A DNA stretch of 56,216 bases from Hymenopellis radicata. Its lineage: Eukaryota > Basidiomycota > Agaricomycetes > Agaricales > Physalacriaceae. A program made the translations under genes and the position numbers. This document shows positions 10,990-22,699 of the stretch, in pieces. The stretch's first letter is position 1. Every line of letters starts with the position of its first letter. Location: assembly GCA_015501595.1 (NCBI GenBank), contig JADNRX010000354.1, forward strand, positions 1 through 56,216, read 5' to 3'. The notes below the pieces were generated by a model. That model did no database searches. It saw only the letters and a list, made by a program, of their open reading frames with translations, and was not told the origin of the DNA.

Positions 10990-11990
10990 AGGAACTGAGT
11001 TACCGCAAGCATCGAGAAAATCATCCTCGGTGATGATCCTCTCTCGCTACTCTCTACTGGCATGCTGCCTTGTCAACCATAGCTTTTCTTCCAGCGAGTC
11101 AAAGACATCTTCGCTCAACCCTTCACCTTCGTGGAAAGTCTATGAGCACCACCTTGGGTCTCTTGCAAGATGATCTCGCACCTCTCATTACAATTCTCCA
11201 TTTGTCGAAATTGGCCAGTCAAAAGGAACCTGCGCGTGTGATGACGGTGACAGTTCTAGAGAAGACACTGCCGCAGCCGCATTTTCTGTGCTGCCCCAAG
11301 CTGCCCCCTCGCCTGTCCAATGTCACCACGCACCTTGTCGTAGATGCCCGCTTGGACGCGTACTTACGTCTACGGATAGCGCTTCACGCACATCCCCAAC
11401 GCTCGCGTGCTGGCGCTGCACATGTTCATGACGAGTCACTCCCTTTATGCATTGACATTTCGGAATATCCAGCTCCGTTGGCGAGTGCTCGTCGTCATAG
11501 CGCAGTGCTCGTCTTTGAAGGAGCTGAGGATGGAGGACCCGCTTGGGTCACAGCCGCTGTATCCCACGGACGCGTTAGCCGCGGTCCGCAGTCCCAAGCC
11601 CGTGCTGGAGATACTGGCATAATCCCGATGATATTACTAGGCGCCCCCTCATGTGTTATTGGGACCAGGGGACGTTCAGCCAGGTTATTCGCGGATTGAT
11701 TGTTTCTGAGACCGGCCAGTCCAATTGGGCTGATGTGTCCAAGTTGCAGAGGTTTGAGTATTATGAGGGCATTTGGTCGGTGCATGAGTATTGGGATGTG
11801 AAGAAGCTCCTTGATAATGTGGAATTTGTGTGGCGCCACTGGAGGAATGGTGTGTTGGACATTGTAGAACTGTTGCGGGCGATACTGATGGGCCTTTTTC
11901 AGCGAGTCCTATTGATCTTTCTTCCAAATGTCGACGTTCGCCATCTTGAAAGACCCAAGTATTGAGAGGGAGACTTTTCTGTGCTGGGGT
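10990..11990 (+). pseudogene. F-box/LRR-like protein gene, decayed copy 1
   Basis: Pieces in changing frames follow the order of a mushroom F-box/LRR protein. They are LACCLVNHSFSS (end of the F-box), STTLGLLQDDLAPLIT, RLSNVTTHLVVDA, SLYALTFRNIQLRWRVLVVI, CSSLKELRMEDPLGSQPLYP, then MCYWDQGTFSQVIRGLIVSE and SKLQRFEYYEGIWSVHEYWD near the end. At least three frame changes are not explained by introns I can see. Copies of the 5' half (21955-22400, +) and the 3' half (26317-26830, -) lie elsewhere in the window. F-box proteins are substrate adaptors of SCF ubiquitin ligases; this copy is probably dead. Confidence 0.6.
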
Positions 11991-12306
11991 GGACGTTATA
12001 GAAGCTGCTGTACTATGTATTTCCTTCAGCGGCACCAGCAGCGCCTTGTAGAATCTTCGGGTGGCCCCTTATACTACTTTACAGTGAGTTAATCGATAAT
12101 ATGGTACTCTACTAGCAGGTGAGACATACGCGGCATGACATTGCGAGGTAGTACTGAGGTAATGATTGGTACAGTCTGGTAACCGAGCTCAGAGGCGGGC
12201 GAGAGGCTACTATAGCGTGTCGCAGATGTTGATTGGCACACGTCGATTTCTGGACCACAAACTACTACACCAAAGTACGTTACTGAATTAGAGCAAGGGA
12301 GACAAT

Positions 12307-13726
12307 TCATTTATGACTGCTGGTACACCCGCAGGTAGGGCAGGGAGGCGAAGGCGGCGATCTGCGAAACGCGTTCATCCACGCATGTATGATATCCTAA
12401 ATATGGGTATGAGAGATGGATGGGCAAGGAGGATAACTGAGAGATATACTTTCTGGGAACCGAAAAGGACAGCACAGACGAACGGGACTATACTGTGGCG
12501 TTGATATCAATTGATGCGTACTGTGAATTTTGACTTACCTGCAGCGGAAACGAGGTTAACTTTTGAACTATTGGCCACCTCCCAGTCGTTCTTTATGTAC
12601 AAAAACAATGACAATCTGGATGATGCCTTAGCGACACGCGTGGATACAATGGATATGGCAGTACACCAAGGCAATCATGGGGAGAAAGCAGAAGGAGACC
12701 ACGCGTACGATCACAGGCCATGAAATGCCTTGTACGCTGAAGAGAGGACCTCGAACATTGATGGCGTTCTTCCGAATAGTTGTGAAGATCCGGACTGACA
12801 CGTTCGTGAGCAAGCAGCTAGATATCTATGCACGAACCCCGACGAACCGTACAACCATAACACACACAGGGAGCAGGGAATGATTAGTGTCATCGCCGTA
12901 GTCCGTCTGCAAAGGTGATTTGTTAAATGATTGTGCGAATTTGGCGGTGATTACCCTGTTCCAGATGTAAAGTTGCAGTACATGCCAGACAAGTCGCGAA
13001 TAACCGCCTCGGGGTGACCAATACCAAACTAGAGGATGTTAGAAGACGACTTCCATTGCAATTTAGGAGTATACCACCAGGCACTCCACGGTAACAAGAA
13101 TGTATGCTGTGAAAGGCGCGATGTGTAGCTATTAGGAGTCAGAATATTGCGATGACAGAGTACGCAACACCTACCAATCTCACAATGGTGCTGCCCTCAC
13201 TGTCATCGCCCATCTTGATTGTCGAATAGAGCTACATGGGAATATTGGGACGACAGACAGTGAGTTAGAACCCATCCCTTACCTGTCCAACAAGCCCAAG
13301 GCAGGCGAAAGATGTCCTACAGTCGTTGAGTATGACGATCTGAAAAGCGCAGCCACGCTTACATAGCGGGGCTAGCATATATCAACGCAGCCTGGCCAAG
13401 GCAGAGTCCGTGGGGAGGCAGCGGTCCACGTTGATAGCTCACGTTCAGTAGAAAGGAGAGGCTATAGAGAATCCAGCAGACGATGAAGGAGTACCAGAGC
13501 GAGGAACGCTGTACGCGCGGTGATAGGATAGCAGTAAGGAGCACAACGACCAGTAACACCAATGCAGAGATGTATAGAACGTTGAACGCAATTAGATAAC
13601 CTTCAATGGGAGTCTGCGTGTCCGGCACTTTGTGGCACCAGTTAGAGGTGGGAAGAGCGTGTATGAAGCGTACAAACCTGAGGACGAGAGCCCTTGAGTA
13701 TTGTTATCATATTGCCCACTGGACAT
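12307..13726 (-). CDS. 7TM receptor-like protein, member F
   Basis: The start is at 13726 (MSSGQYDNNT), a short first exon followed by an intron to 13627. Exon 2 encodes TM1 (LYISALVLLVVVLLTAIL) and the signature SLWYSFIVCWILYSLSFLL...GLCLGQAALIYASPAM. The 34-nt microexon (13316-13283) reads TSFACLGLVGQ. Later parts include a membrane segment with RVVSFCFLPMIALV, the FGSQK box, and the last exon DIIHAWMNAFRRSPPSPP, which ends in a Cys-rich tail (PCPTCGCTSSHK). No frame break was seen in the exons I could trace. It is divergently placed relative to member G (14831). The receptor function is an inference from topology. Confidence 0.72.
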
Positions 13727-14830
13727 ATTGAAGAGGATAACAAGGTTGCACTTTGAAAAGAAGAAAATGCGGCACCAGCCGCAATGAACGAAGGTGAAGG
13801 TGGGACGGGGAGGTGACAAGACCAGTCGCGCCCAAATGGGTAATCACAACCGGTTGGAAAAAGATCTTCCATGAGATGAGATGGCTGTGCCTTGCGCGAA
13901 GTATACCTCAAAGCGGTTCATCAGTGGAAAGTTGACAGTTAAGACGCCATGCCGGAAGTTGGAGCCAGACTACGAGCCACGTGTTTGCTGTCTTGCCAGC
14001 ACGTGCTGCCAGTGTTGCGGGCCTGCGGCTTGCCCTTTTGCCTAGAGGTACGAGCTGATCGAGTCTGCCTAGGGGAGACTACCTTTTGCCTCTGTTCGAT
14101 ATGAATCCGAGCTTCTCCGGCCGTATCTGCCCAGCCACAAGATGGGTACCACTGCTCTGCGTCCACACCGTGATCGTCTCGATGGGATGCACGTCGCTGC
14201 GAGCACCGCGTCCCGGACTTGTACGTTCCTCCTTATTCAATTCTACGCGTCCTTTCTGTAAGGAAAACGCAGAAACACGCCTCGTTGACTTTTGCATACC
14301 TGCCGTCCCGCTCTCTATTCAACACCAAGTGTACCGCCAAGCACGTCTTCATCCTACTCAACAACGACTTGACATGATCAACACGTTGGATCCGCATGGG
14401 GAAAGCGTTTGAATGGTTGCTTTATCAAAGGAGGTGACACCTCGGACATTCTGTGATTATCTGCGGCAATAGAAGTACGGATTGTCTCTACTGAAGAACC
14501 CGTAGTGTGACAAAAGATCGGAGAGCTGTTCATCATGCACCTTCAGTGCCTCGGGTCGGGCTGCCATGAGACTACCTGTATCTCTCATCTCTGTAAGATG
14601 GTCACTGAGATGCGGTCAGTGAGCGAAGTATGATTCCATTTCCGCGGGTGAGGTTCTTGGAGATGGTTTCGTCTCGGTACGTCCTCCATCCAGTGTAGTC
14701 ATGTCAGCTGATCTAGAGATGTCTAGATCCCGTCATAATCTTGACCCTGCCGGGAAAATTATGATAAAGGCTTCCTGGTCTCAATACCTCCCTACAAGCG
14801 CGTTCCACTTTCTTCTGTGCATATTTCGTC
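13727..14830. other. Intergenic region between divergent 7TM genes F and G
   Basis: About 1.1 kb between the two divergent starts. Open frames here (for example 14086-14412 and 13939-14166) show no recognisable motif and overlap one another on both strands. It probably holds both promoters. I see no gene that I can support. Confidence 0.4.
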
Positions 14831-16392
14831 ATGTCCAGCCAACCCTCCAAGCAATCTGGCGATGATACCCCTCTTGAAACGGCCGTGTGTAAGTTCCGAC
14901 CGGTTTCCTCTCGACTAGAACGTTCAGCTCATGGACGGTACTAGATCCTGATTCTGCACCATACCCGGCCTTGATAACCACTTTTAACGCTGTCTCCTTC
15001 TGTGGCCTCTTTGCCCTCATCGGTCTGTTCGTTGTGGCCAAGCTTTCTCGTAACGTTCGCCGTGCGACAGTCTGGTACACATTCCTCGTAACGTGGATGA
15101 TGTATTGTTTGGCCTTCTTGCTTATTGTGGGCCATCAACAAGGGCCACTGCCAAGTCACAATATCTGTCTGGTACAGGCTGCATTGATATACGCAAGTCC
15201 GCCACTGTGTGTAGTGTCCTTCTCTCAAGTCTGAGGCTTAACTGCTAATTCACGAGCTAGGGCTGCGTTTGCTTGTATGGGTTTGGTCATCCAGGTAATG
15301 TACTACTTCAAGTCGATCGCAGTAAGACCCTAAGCCATGGCCAGCTGTACGTTTCGGTTTCCGGTCTCTTGATGAGCCATTTCACTGAAGCAAACGCCCT
15401 CCTCCGAATGGTCCGCGAATCTCCTTGCATCCCGTACTATCTCATTTCTGATTTTCAGGATCACAGATGCATTGGTTGCCGTTTTTCGCGTATTTCATAG
15501 TCCTTGCCGAAGGCTTACTTGTGGGTCTGAATACTTGTCACTGCGGCTACTCTCAAGTCGAAGTGTAGGTCGGATCATCGAGCCCCAAGATCGTTACCCG
15601 CGACATGTCCGGGATGTACTGCCACTTCTCATCCGGTACAATGTTAATTCACGCTTAGCTCAACCATCTCTGTTCTCGTCGACTAACTCTCTCTTAGACG
15701 GGTGACCTCGGCGACGTTGGTCATAATGTGCTCACTCGTCGTGATATGGATTGAGAGTGTGTCTTCTTACCGTGCATGAATGTAACTGAAACTCACGCAA
15801 AATCACCTAGCTTGCATCTTTCATAGTTTGTATCAAAACTGGTCCGAGTTTCGGAGGCTCACCGCTACTCCGAGGAGCTTGGTGTCGGTAACCTTCGTCC
15901 TAAGGGCAGCCATGTTCTGCACGCTACCTATGATCTCTCTTGTGTATGTTCATATCATCGTCATGTCGTCTTAATTGACTTTTGCAGCATAGGGTTGGTA
16001 CTATGCCTATATAACACCGGTTGGACAGTTCTCTTGAGCTCTCAGGTCAATATCGTAGCAGCAGCAGGTATGTCTAAGTCCTCCATCCTGTCATTCGCTC
16101 GTCTCACGAAGCCGTACCAGTGCCGCTTGCCTGTGCTATCATCTTCGGGACGCAAGAGGTCACCAATGTTTTGCTGCTATTGTATGTGCGCAGGCTGACG
16201 CTGGAATGTTAGGACATCGTGCGAACATTGATATTCTGGCGTCGATGGAAGCGGCCTACCTTCTCTCAAATGGCAGCAATGGCGGATCACAACCGGCGTA
16301 CAAGCATCATCGAGATGGAGTTGGCGCAGGACAAACACTCCACTCGGCCGTACAGATTTTCGACTTTCAGTGCTGACCATTTGACGCCGTAA
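14831..16392 (+). CDS. 7TM receptor-like protein, member G
   Basis: The best-traced member. Exon 1 is 14831-14888 (MSSQPSKQSGDD). Exon 2 is 14945-15206, with TM1 (FCGLFALIGLFVVA) and the signature TVWYTFLVTWMMYCLAFLL...ICLVQAALIYASPPL. The microexon is 15261-15294 (AAFACMGLVIQ). Further exons encode WLPFFAYFIVLAEGLLVGL, VTRDMSGMYCHFSSGTM, a membrane helix (ATLVIMCSLVVIWIE), YQNWSEFRRLTATPRSLVSV, then AMFCTLPMISLV and PLACAIIFGTQE. The last exon reads DIVRTLIFWRRWKRP and a hydrophilic tail to the stop at 16392. The exon plan gives an outside N-terminus, seven membrane segments and an inside tail. Introns are 50-60 nt. No break was seen. Confidence 0.78.
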
Positions 16393-17765
16393 TCGCGGAC
16401 TCTACCTCTTGACTAGTACCATAGGCAGACTCAATCGCAAGCAGGACTTGCGTCCAGAGACATGTTGAGCGTCCAGGTCTAGTATCTGGTTCTGACAGTC
16501 ATGTTGGACGCTGAAAGGACGTGATCTTGAAGCTCGAACGTAGTTTTTCACTTGCTTTTACTTACATTTCTCTGGACGATCAACGGAACTTGCTTGCAGT
16601 TTTACTTATTTCGGTTGACTACGGGAGACTAGCGCTTGGATAAAATCAGGCGGCTGAACCTACAAGAAACGATAGATCCATCGATTTTGGATTCAATATG
16701 GACGAGTCAGGTTTACACAGGAAAATATCGTAGTATCGGAGTATCGCGCGAGTCTTTTCGTTCTTTCAAAATCTTTGGGGCAATCACCGGGCCGGAGGTC
16801 ACCGATGAAACTCCCTTTGGCAGCGCCCACCATGTCCACCGACCAGCCCCTCGTAGTCATTCATGCATTGGCGTTCCATCACAGTGAACGCGACGCTATG
16901 CAGCTTACGACCCTCCGGACTGGGCTCTGGATTAACAGCGGCGAAGTTTTAACTGAGACTTGTCAGTAACCCATGCCATAACCAGCGGGCTGAGCCAGGC
17001 GAGCCGATTAGTGGTGTTGGGTTCCAAGTAACGGGAGCAGCAGAGAGCGTGTAAGGAATTCCGCGCGGAATGACATGTTTCATGGTCATCTCCCGAAATG
17101 CATTCCACGTTGCGGTACGCGAGGTTGGCTTTGATCGAGAAACAGAAATGCCAGTCACTAGGGAATCCCAACGCAGTATTCTGTAGATGCGTGCGGAAGC
17201 AAGAGCGCCCGTCGTTCTCCGGTCAATACAGGGTGTCAGAAAGAGGTAAGCATAAGGAGCGAGGTTACTTCTCTTGTTCATCGATGTGATGGCCTGCGAA
17301 GATGATCGAAAGGAGATAATGCGCAGCGGCATTGCAAGGTCAGTAAACTACGCCGTATGATACTTAATTGGATCGGCATTGATGGCTTTTATTCAGTACA
17401 AATGGAACAACTGCAGGTTCTCTCATGACTGGGGAATGAGATCGGCTGATGAGGTTTCACTGCTACTGAGAATCGAGCCCACAAACGCACGAGATTGCTG
17501 CTTTTGAACTGTTCTTATGTCCACCGAGCGCTTAACTGTCGGAACACTGCGACCATCAAATCTTCCGGCAAATGGAAACATCCTGGCACCGTACAGTTGA
17601 ACTATCACGGTGAGGACGGACGTCAAAGAACAAGGAAGTCGTTTCTCACAGAGGCTGTTCTGATACTTCTTTAATCACAGAATATGTTAAGTCTGTGTTA
17701 TGTGGGACTCGGGTTGACATGGACACCTTGGAACAAACGATCCAAGGTTGTCGTCAACCCCCTAT
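16393..17765. other. Intergenic region before the desaturase gene
   Basis: I find no supportable gene. A 127-codon minus-strand frame (16949-17332) is the longest and has no recognised motif. The 3' flank of 7TM member G and the promoter of the desaturase must lie here. Confidence 0.4.
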
Positions 17766-19360
17766 ATGGCTTCGTTATTCCGCGACAGTCCTGAGTATGA
17801 GGCGAGGCGGCGTACTCCCTTCACGCCCACCAAGGTGCGCGGTGTCGCTTTTTATGTATACAACCTCACACCCCGTCTATGGCCAGCTATCCATGCCCGA
17901 CATTCACGCGGCGGTGCCTGCCCACTTGCGTAACAAGAACACCATCAAAGCGCTAGTATACGTCTGCCGAGGCGTGACTTTGTCGGTCGCCCTATACTAT
18001 CTTGCAACAACAATTGAGCCCGTAGCACTTTCTCTTGGGACCCGCAAGGAACTGTCTTCGTTAATTGTCGATATCGCAAAATGGTCTGCTTGGAGCTTCT
18101 ACTGGTTATGCCAGGGAATACTTTTTGCTGGCTTTTTCACTTTGGGACATGAGGCCGGACACGGCACGCTTTCGCCGTATGCATGGGTGAACGAGACTGT
18201 AGGCTTTGTGTTGCATATGGTGCGTGTTCTGTCACTTTCTAGACGCATTGTATTTGACGCCGTCTTGGATATAGGCCATTCTCGTTCCGTACCACGCTTG
18301 GAAATCTTCTCATCACGCTCACCACAAGGCTACAATGTCGCTCGAACGCGATCAGCACTACATTCCACCGACTCGCTCCTCACTCAATGTGCCTCCGAAG
18401 GATATGGCCGAGAAGATCGATTACTGGGAAATCCTGGGCGAGGCGCCTCTTTATACCCTGATCCGAATTATTGCCATGCAACTATTCGGATGGCAGGCGT
18501 ACCTCCTCTTTAACGAAGGAGGCAACCCCAAGTATCGAGGTCGATTTCCAAATGTAAGACATCCAAGGTATCCGAAAAACTCAGATGATTGAACCTCACC
18601 TAGCATTTCTTGCCCAGCTCACCCTTATTCAGACCCGACGAAAGGTGGGATATCATCAAGTCTGACCTTGGACTTCTTGTCATGGGGATCCTGCTCTCTC
18701 AGTTCACGACGAGCTTTGGTGTCGCCGCATTACTCAAATTTTATATCATCCCATACTTTGTGAGGTATTTTCTTGTCCCCGCTAAGGCTGTGCTGACGAT
18801 ACTCCGGCCAGCTGTGCAATCATTGGCTTATCATGTTCACGTTCCTCCAGCATGTCGATCCTACCGTTCCATCTACCGTCGCAGTGAATGGACTTTCGTA
18901 AGAGGTGCACTGTCCACCGTTGACCGACCGTTTTTGGGATGGATTGGCCGCTTCTTCTTGCATAATGCATCGCATGATCATGTAGGTGCTTTTTTGCGCC
19001 TCAGAATGCTACTCAGTTGTTGCCTGATCTTTAGGTGGCTCATCACTTGTTCTCCTCGATTCCTTTTTGCACGTTCTGTTGTACCTCACGATTCACGGCG
19101 AGCTCATTCTTCTGCAGATAATCTTCCTGCTGTTACGGAGCACCTCAAACCGGTCCTCAAAGACGATTACAACTATGATTCCACCGTGAGTTTTCCCCGC
19201 GATGTCTGCACCATCGCCTTACGCTTCTGCGTAGAATAGCTTCTGGGCACTGTACCGCACATTTCGCGAATGTTGTTTTGTTGAAGACGATGGTGATATC
19301 CTGTTTTACAAGAACAAAAAGGGACAGTCCGCACGAAGCCTTGCTATCTCAAAGCAGTAG
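17766..19360 (+). CDS. Delta-12 fatty acid desaturase (FAD2-type)
   Basis: ER membrane desaturase that converts oleoyl to linoleoyl chains. Eight exons: 17766-17834, 17887-18219, 18275-18553, 18604-18759, 18812-18981, 19035-19068, 19118-19185 and 19235-19360. The start MASLFRDSPEYEARRRTPF is typical. Histidine boxes are HEAGHG (exon 2), HHAHH (exon 3) and HVAHH (exon 5/6 junction). Also seen are VDRPFLGWIGRFF, LKDDYNYDST and DDGDILFYKNKKGQ near the end. Exon 5 is 170 nt, one short of a multiple of three, and the frame slips between DPTVP and YRRSEWTF near 18870, so a base seems lost. The intron 19069-19117 appears to be GC-AG, since only that boundary gives IPFY|NLPAVTEHL. Otherwise it is complete at both ends. 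Confidence 0.87.
19069..19117 (+). other. Probable GC-AG intron in the desaturase gene
   Basis: The 49-nt intron begins GCACGT and ends CTGCAG. The nearest GT donor, four bases downstream, breaks the frame. The GC donor joins IPFY to NLPAVTEHL in frame and fits the family sequence. All other introns in this gene are GT-AG. Confidence 0.6.
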
Positions 19361-19754
19361 AATATGCTACCGTTACGATTTTGTACTGAAGTTCAGCTGC
19401 TTTGCAACCATGTCGAGAGTTAGCGCTAGTTAGCGAGGCTCGTGATCATCCGGATAGTGGGTATGTACACTGTCACATTGCCGCTGGTGAGTCGAGATGC
19501 AATACATCTGGTTTAACAGTTGCTTGAATTCGAACCGCCAAGACACGACGATGTGCGAGTAGCAATTGAACAGCTATTTTTACACCGGCGCTCTCCATCT
19601 CACTATCACCGTGACATCTCCATGATGAACAAGAGATTTCGACCCGCTCGACACGGTGTTGACCACATGCATGATGGGCCACACAACTGATCATCGCGAG
19701 ATCTAAAGAAGTCACTATGGTAGACGATCCCAGGCCAGTGATGAATCTCGCTCG

Positions 19755-19790
19755 CCTTTATAATGGCTTAAACCGATCGCGATCGGTTTA
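19755..19790 (+). promoter_or_regulatory. TATA element and 22-bp perfect palindrome before 7TM gene H
   Basis: A TTATAAT box near 19758 is followed by a perfect 22-bp palindrome at 19769-19790 centred on CGATCGCGATCG. It ends about 50 bases before the start codon at 19842, where the transcription start would be expected. A symmetric site at this place could bind a dimeric regulator or form a hairpin in the 5' leader. Role inferred only. Confidence 0.5.
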
Positions 19791-19841
19791 TTCTCCGTAT
19801 TTTTCCTTCTTCCAAGGCAGGTGCCCCCTTCTTTCTTCGCC

Positions 19842-21344
19842 ATGGCTGGCCAACTTCGTCTCGACGCCGTTTCGCGTGATGATACCAGTGCCGACTCGGA
19901 GTCTGTCATGGGCCTCGTAGCGCTCTTCGATATTTTCTACGTCGTCGGCTTCGTTCTTCATCTCATCATTCTTTTAACGGCTTGCCTATCGTCGAAAGTG
20001 CGCCGCGCGCCTCTCTGGTACACATTCATCATATGCTGGACGATGTACTGCTTAGCTTTTCTCCTCCTTATGGGCCACCAATCGGGTCCGGATCCGCCCC
20101 ACGCACTTTGCCTCGCCCAGGCTAGTCTCATTTATGCAAGTACACCTATGTAGGTCTCCGAGACCGGTGTCGCCACCTTGACAGGGTCATTTACCACTTC
20201 AACAGGACATCTTTTGCCTGCCTAGGGCTGGTCAGCCAAGTAATATTTGGCCTCTAATGTAGACATTTTAGCTCAACTGCGGTCAGCTCTATGCTTCTAT
20301 TCATGCTCTAGTTACAACGAAAACGGGCGATTGCAACGATATTCTGGAAATGGTACTCACTGGGCTACCGTCTGTGGCGCAAAATGTTCACTGACCTTGT
20401 TCTTATCGCTACTAGCTTCAAGCTGCGCCGTTTATTGCGTATGTGTTACTTATCTGTGAATGCATATATGTATGTCTTCTGTCGCTCCTCTATTTCGAGA
20501 TAACTTACTTTCGCTGTCAGTTGGGCGTCTCCGACCCCAAGATGGTAGTTCGCGATATCTCTGGCATGTATTGCAACTTCTCGGATGGGACTGCGTACGC
20601 TTTTGAATTACAAGCGGGAAGCAAACTCACACACGGTCTTAGATTGAATAGTTCCGCGACACTTGTCATGTTGTGTTCGTTGTGTGTTCTCTATCTTGAT
20701 GGTATACCATCACATCACAAAAACTGTATCCTCTTGCCTAATCAACCCCATAGTCGTCATCTTTCGCGTCGTTTTCAAGAATTGGAGCGACATACGCCGA
20801 CTCACGGGCACACACACAAGCAACTACGTTTCGATCCCTATGATCTTTCGCGCCTGTCTTTTCTGTCTGCTCCCAATGACCGCCTTGATGTAGGTGTTCC
20901 ATTCTTCCCCCGTACGTTATATGGTCATGAACATGTCTCAGATTGGGGATCTTCCTGACAATGAGGGTTGCCGTTTGGACGCCTTTCTCAAGTGCACAAA
21001 TCAATGTTATTACTGCCGCAGGTCAGAAGCCCTCGAGTTACTGCGCTTCCTAACTTACCCTGCCTATCAGTCACTCCTGCAGGTGCTCTTATCTTCGGGT
21101 CACAGACGGTACATAGCTCACTATCACTTCCATTTCTATTTTCATCTCATCTCCCTCCAAGGACATCTTATGCGCCTGGAAATTTTGGAAATCCTCAGAG
21201 ACGGCAGCCGGATTTCAAGTCGCATTGCCTCCCATGGTATACACAGAGAGAAACCAAGTTGGTACGGGACTGAGGCGTCAACAAGGGGTTAAGCATCGAT
21301 CCGTCGATAGTGGGCTCGATGGCGATATCGACATGAAGGTTTAA
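19842..21344 (+). CDS. 7TM receptor-like protein, member H
   Basis: Exon 1 (19842-20149) starts MAGQLRLDAVSRDD and holds TM1 (FVLHLIILLTACL) and the signature PLWYTFIICWTMYCLAFLLL...ALCLAQASLIYASTPM. The microexon 20206-20239 reads TSFACLGLVSQ. Later parts are VRDISGMYCNFSDGT, a helix (SATLVMLCSLCVLYLDG), FKNWSDIRRLTG, CLFCLLPMTAL, then AGALIFGSQT. The last exon begins DILCAWKFWKSSETA and runs to the stop at 21344. It is closest to members G and F. No break was found in the traced exons. It has a distinct promoter with a palindrome (see 19755-19790). Confidence 0.76.
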
Positions 21345-21954
21345 AAATCGCATGAGACATAATCATTCCACTATTACATTCCTTTCCTCTTGTACTGTAC
21401 AATCCAGCTAAGCCGTATCACCACCTGTATCATTTCCTGTCCTTTTACTACCCTTCGAACGATGAATGAGTCTAAGTAACGTTACCACTCTTCGGCGGCG
21501 CATCATCATTGAAAAGAAAACTATTTAGATCGCGACGTCAAGTTGGTTGCTGTCCCGGATGTGCGGCTCCGTCCATGCTAGTCTCGATTTCCAAACTCTA
21601 AACGAGGAGGAAGATAAACGTTCCTCCTCAGGTCCATGCACCAGCCACGAATGTGCTATGGGCATAGAAAACCGGACATGAATCCCAGAAATTCAACTTG
21701 ACGAGACTTCAGTTATTCTCTCGAAGAGAGCTTCAACGTGTTCGATGTCACAACTAGTAAGGTGAAGTGGCGGCAACGACACGCTGTCAATTCGAAGAGT
21801 TGAAGAACAATTACTGTAAGCCAGCTGTAAGCGAATAGTTGTTGAAGGAAAGTCTTCGCGTTTCGCGTTGAATCTAGTTCGAGGTCTCACCTGGGCGATT
21901 TTTTCGGAGAAGCGAGCCCGTGATCAGACTTGTTTCGCTCTTACTGTAGAGCAT
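21345..21954. other. Gene-free stretch
   Basis: I see nothing supportable here. A minus-strand frame at 21693-21890 is probably chance or F-box debris. Confidence 0.4.
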
Positions 21955-22400
21955 GGACGTGATTAGCAAGAGCTCATCGAGAAAATCATCGACGCCTCCC
22001 TCGCTACTGGCATGCTGCCTTGTCAACCATACCTTCCTTCCCGCAAATCAAAGACGTCTTCAACGCTCGTCCCTTCACCTTCGTGGAGAGTCCATGAGCA
22101 CCACCTTGGGTCTCTTCGAGCAGTCGCAGGATGATCTGGCGCCTCTCATCACAACACTCCAGCTCTCGGACTTCGCTAGTCGAAACGTTCAACTGGCGCT
22201 GGATGACATTGACGGTGACAGTTCTAGAGAAGACGCCGCCGCCGCGGCGTTTTCTGCGTCTGTCCAATGTCACGCGCCTTGTCATAGATGCCAGCCTAGA
22301 TGCACACCCCAACGGCATGCGCTTCACGCACATTCACGGTGCTTGCATTGGACAAACTGCTTCAACTTCGTGCGTACTTGTCAATAACGGAATGCTCGGT
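21955..22400 (+). pseudogene. F-box/LRR-like gene, 5' fragment (copy 2)
   Basis: It parallels the 5' half of the copy at 10990: LLACCLVNHTFLPANQRR, RGESMSTTLGLFEQSQ, DDLAPLITTLQLSDFASR and, in another frame, RLSNVTRLVIDASLDAHPNG. The similarity ends near 22340, before the LRR part. A frame change near 22240 and the missing 3' half make it a relic. Confidence 0.6.
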
Positions 22401-22485
22401 AGCCCCGCGTTAGCAGGCAATGAAAGATTAATCGCCCACTGTATAGAATCACAAATTAGAGTAAACATAAGCCAAGCAGTCAAAC

Positions 22486-22690
22486 CTACGTAAGCAGTGG
22501 CGTTAATGGTTTCGTTCAAAGAATCGGGCCGCGCAGCCGCTTCTTGATGAAGACGGTTGATTGCAGGCGGGATAAATGGGGGACAGGTGATATGCGTGCT
22601 GATGCCGAGAACGAAAATCCGGAGTCCCTCAAAGGGCTTGGGCAGGCGGAATTCGCAGTGTGTCATGACCATACCCGAGGAAACTTGAAG
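22486..22690. repeat. Dispersed repeat, direct copy of 5866-5995
   Basis: Same segment as at 5866-5995, with about 55 extra bases near 22545-22615. On the minus strand the longer version stays open (HCEFRLPKPFEGLRIFVLG ... ATAYVGLTAWLMFTLICDS), so this copy may be closer to the coding original. The product is not recognised. Confidence 0.5.
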
Positions 22691-22699
22691 GACGCACAT

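Noticed and set aside
16949..17332. 127-codon minus-strand frame that could be a P450-like fragment
   Set aside because: A faint KHVIPRG-like string is the only hint; no heme-binding or other motif is present.
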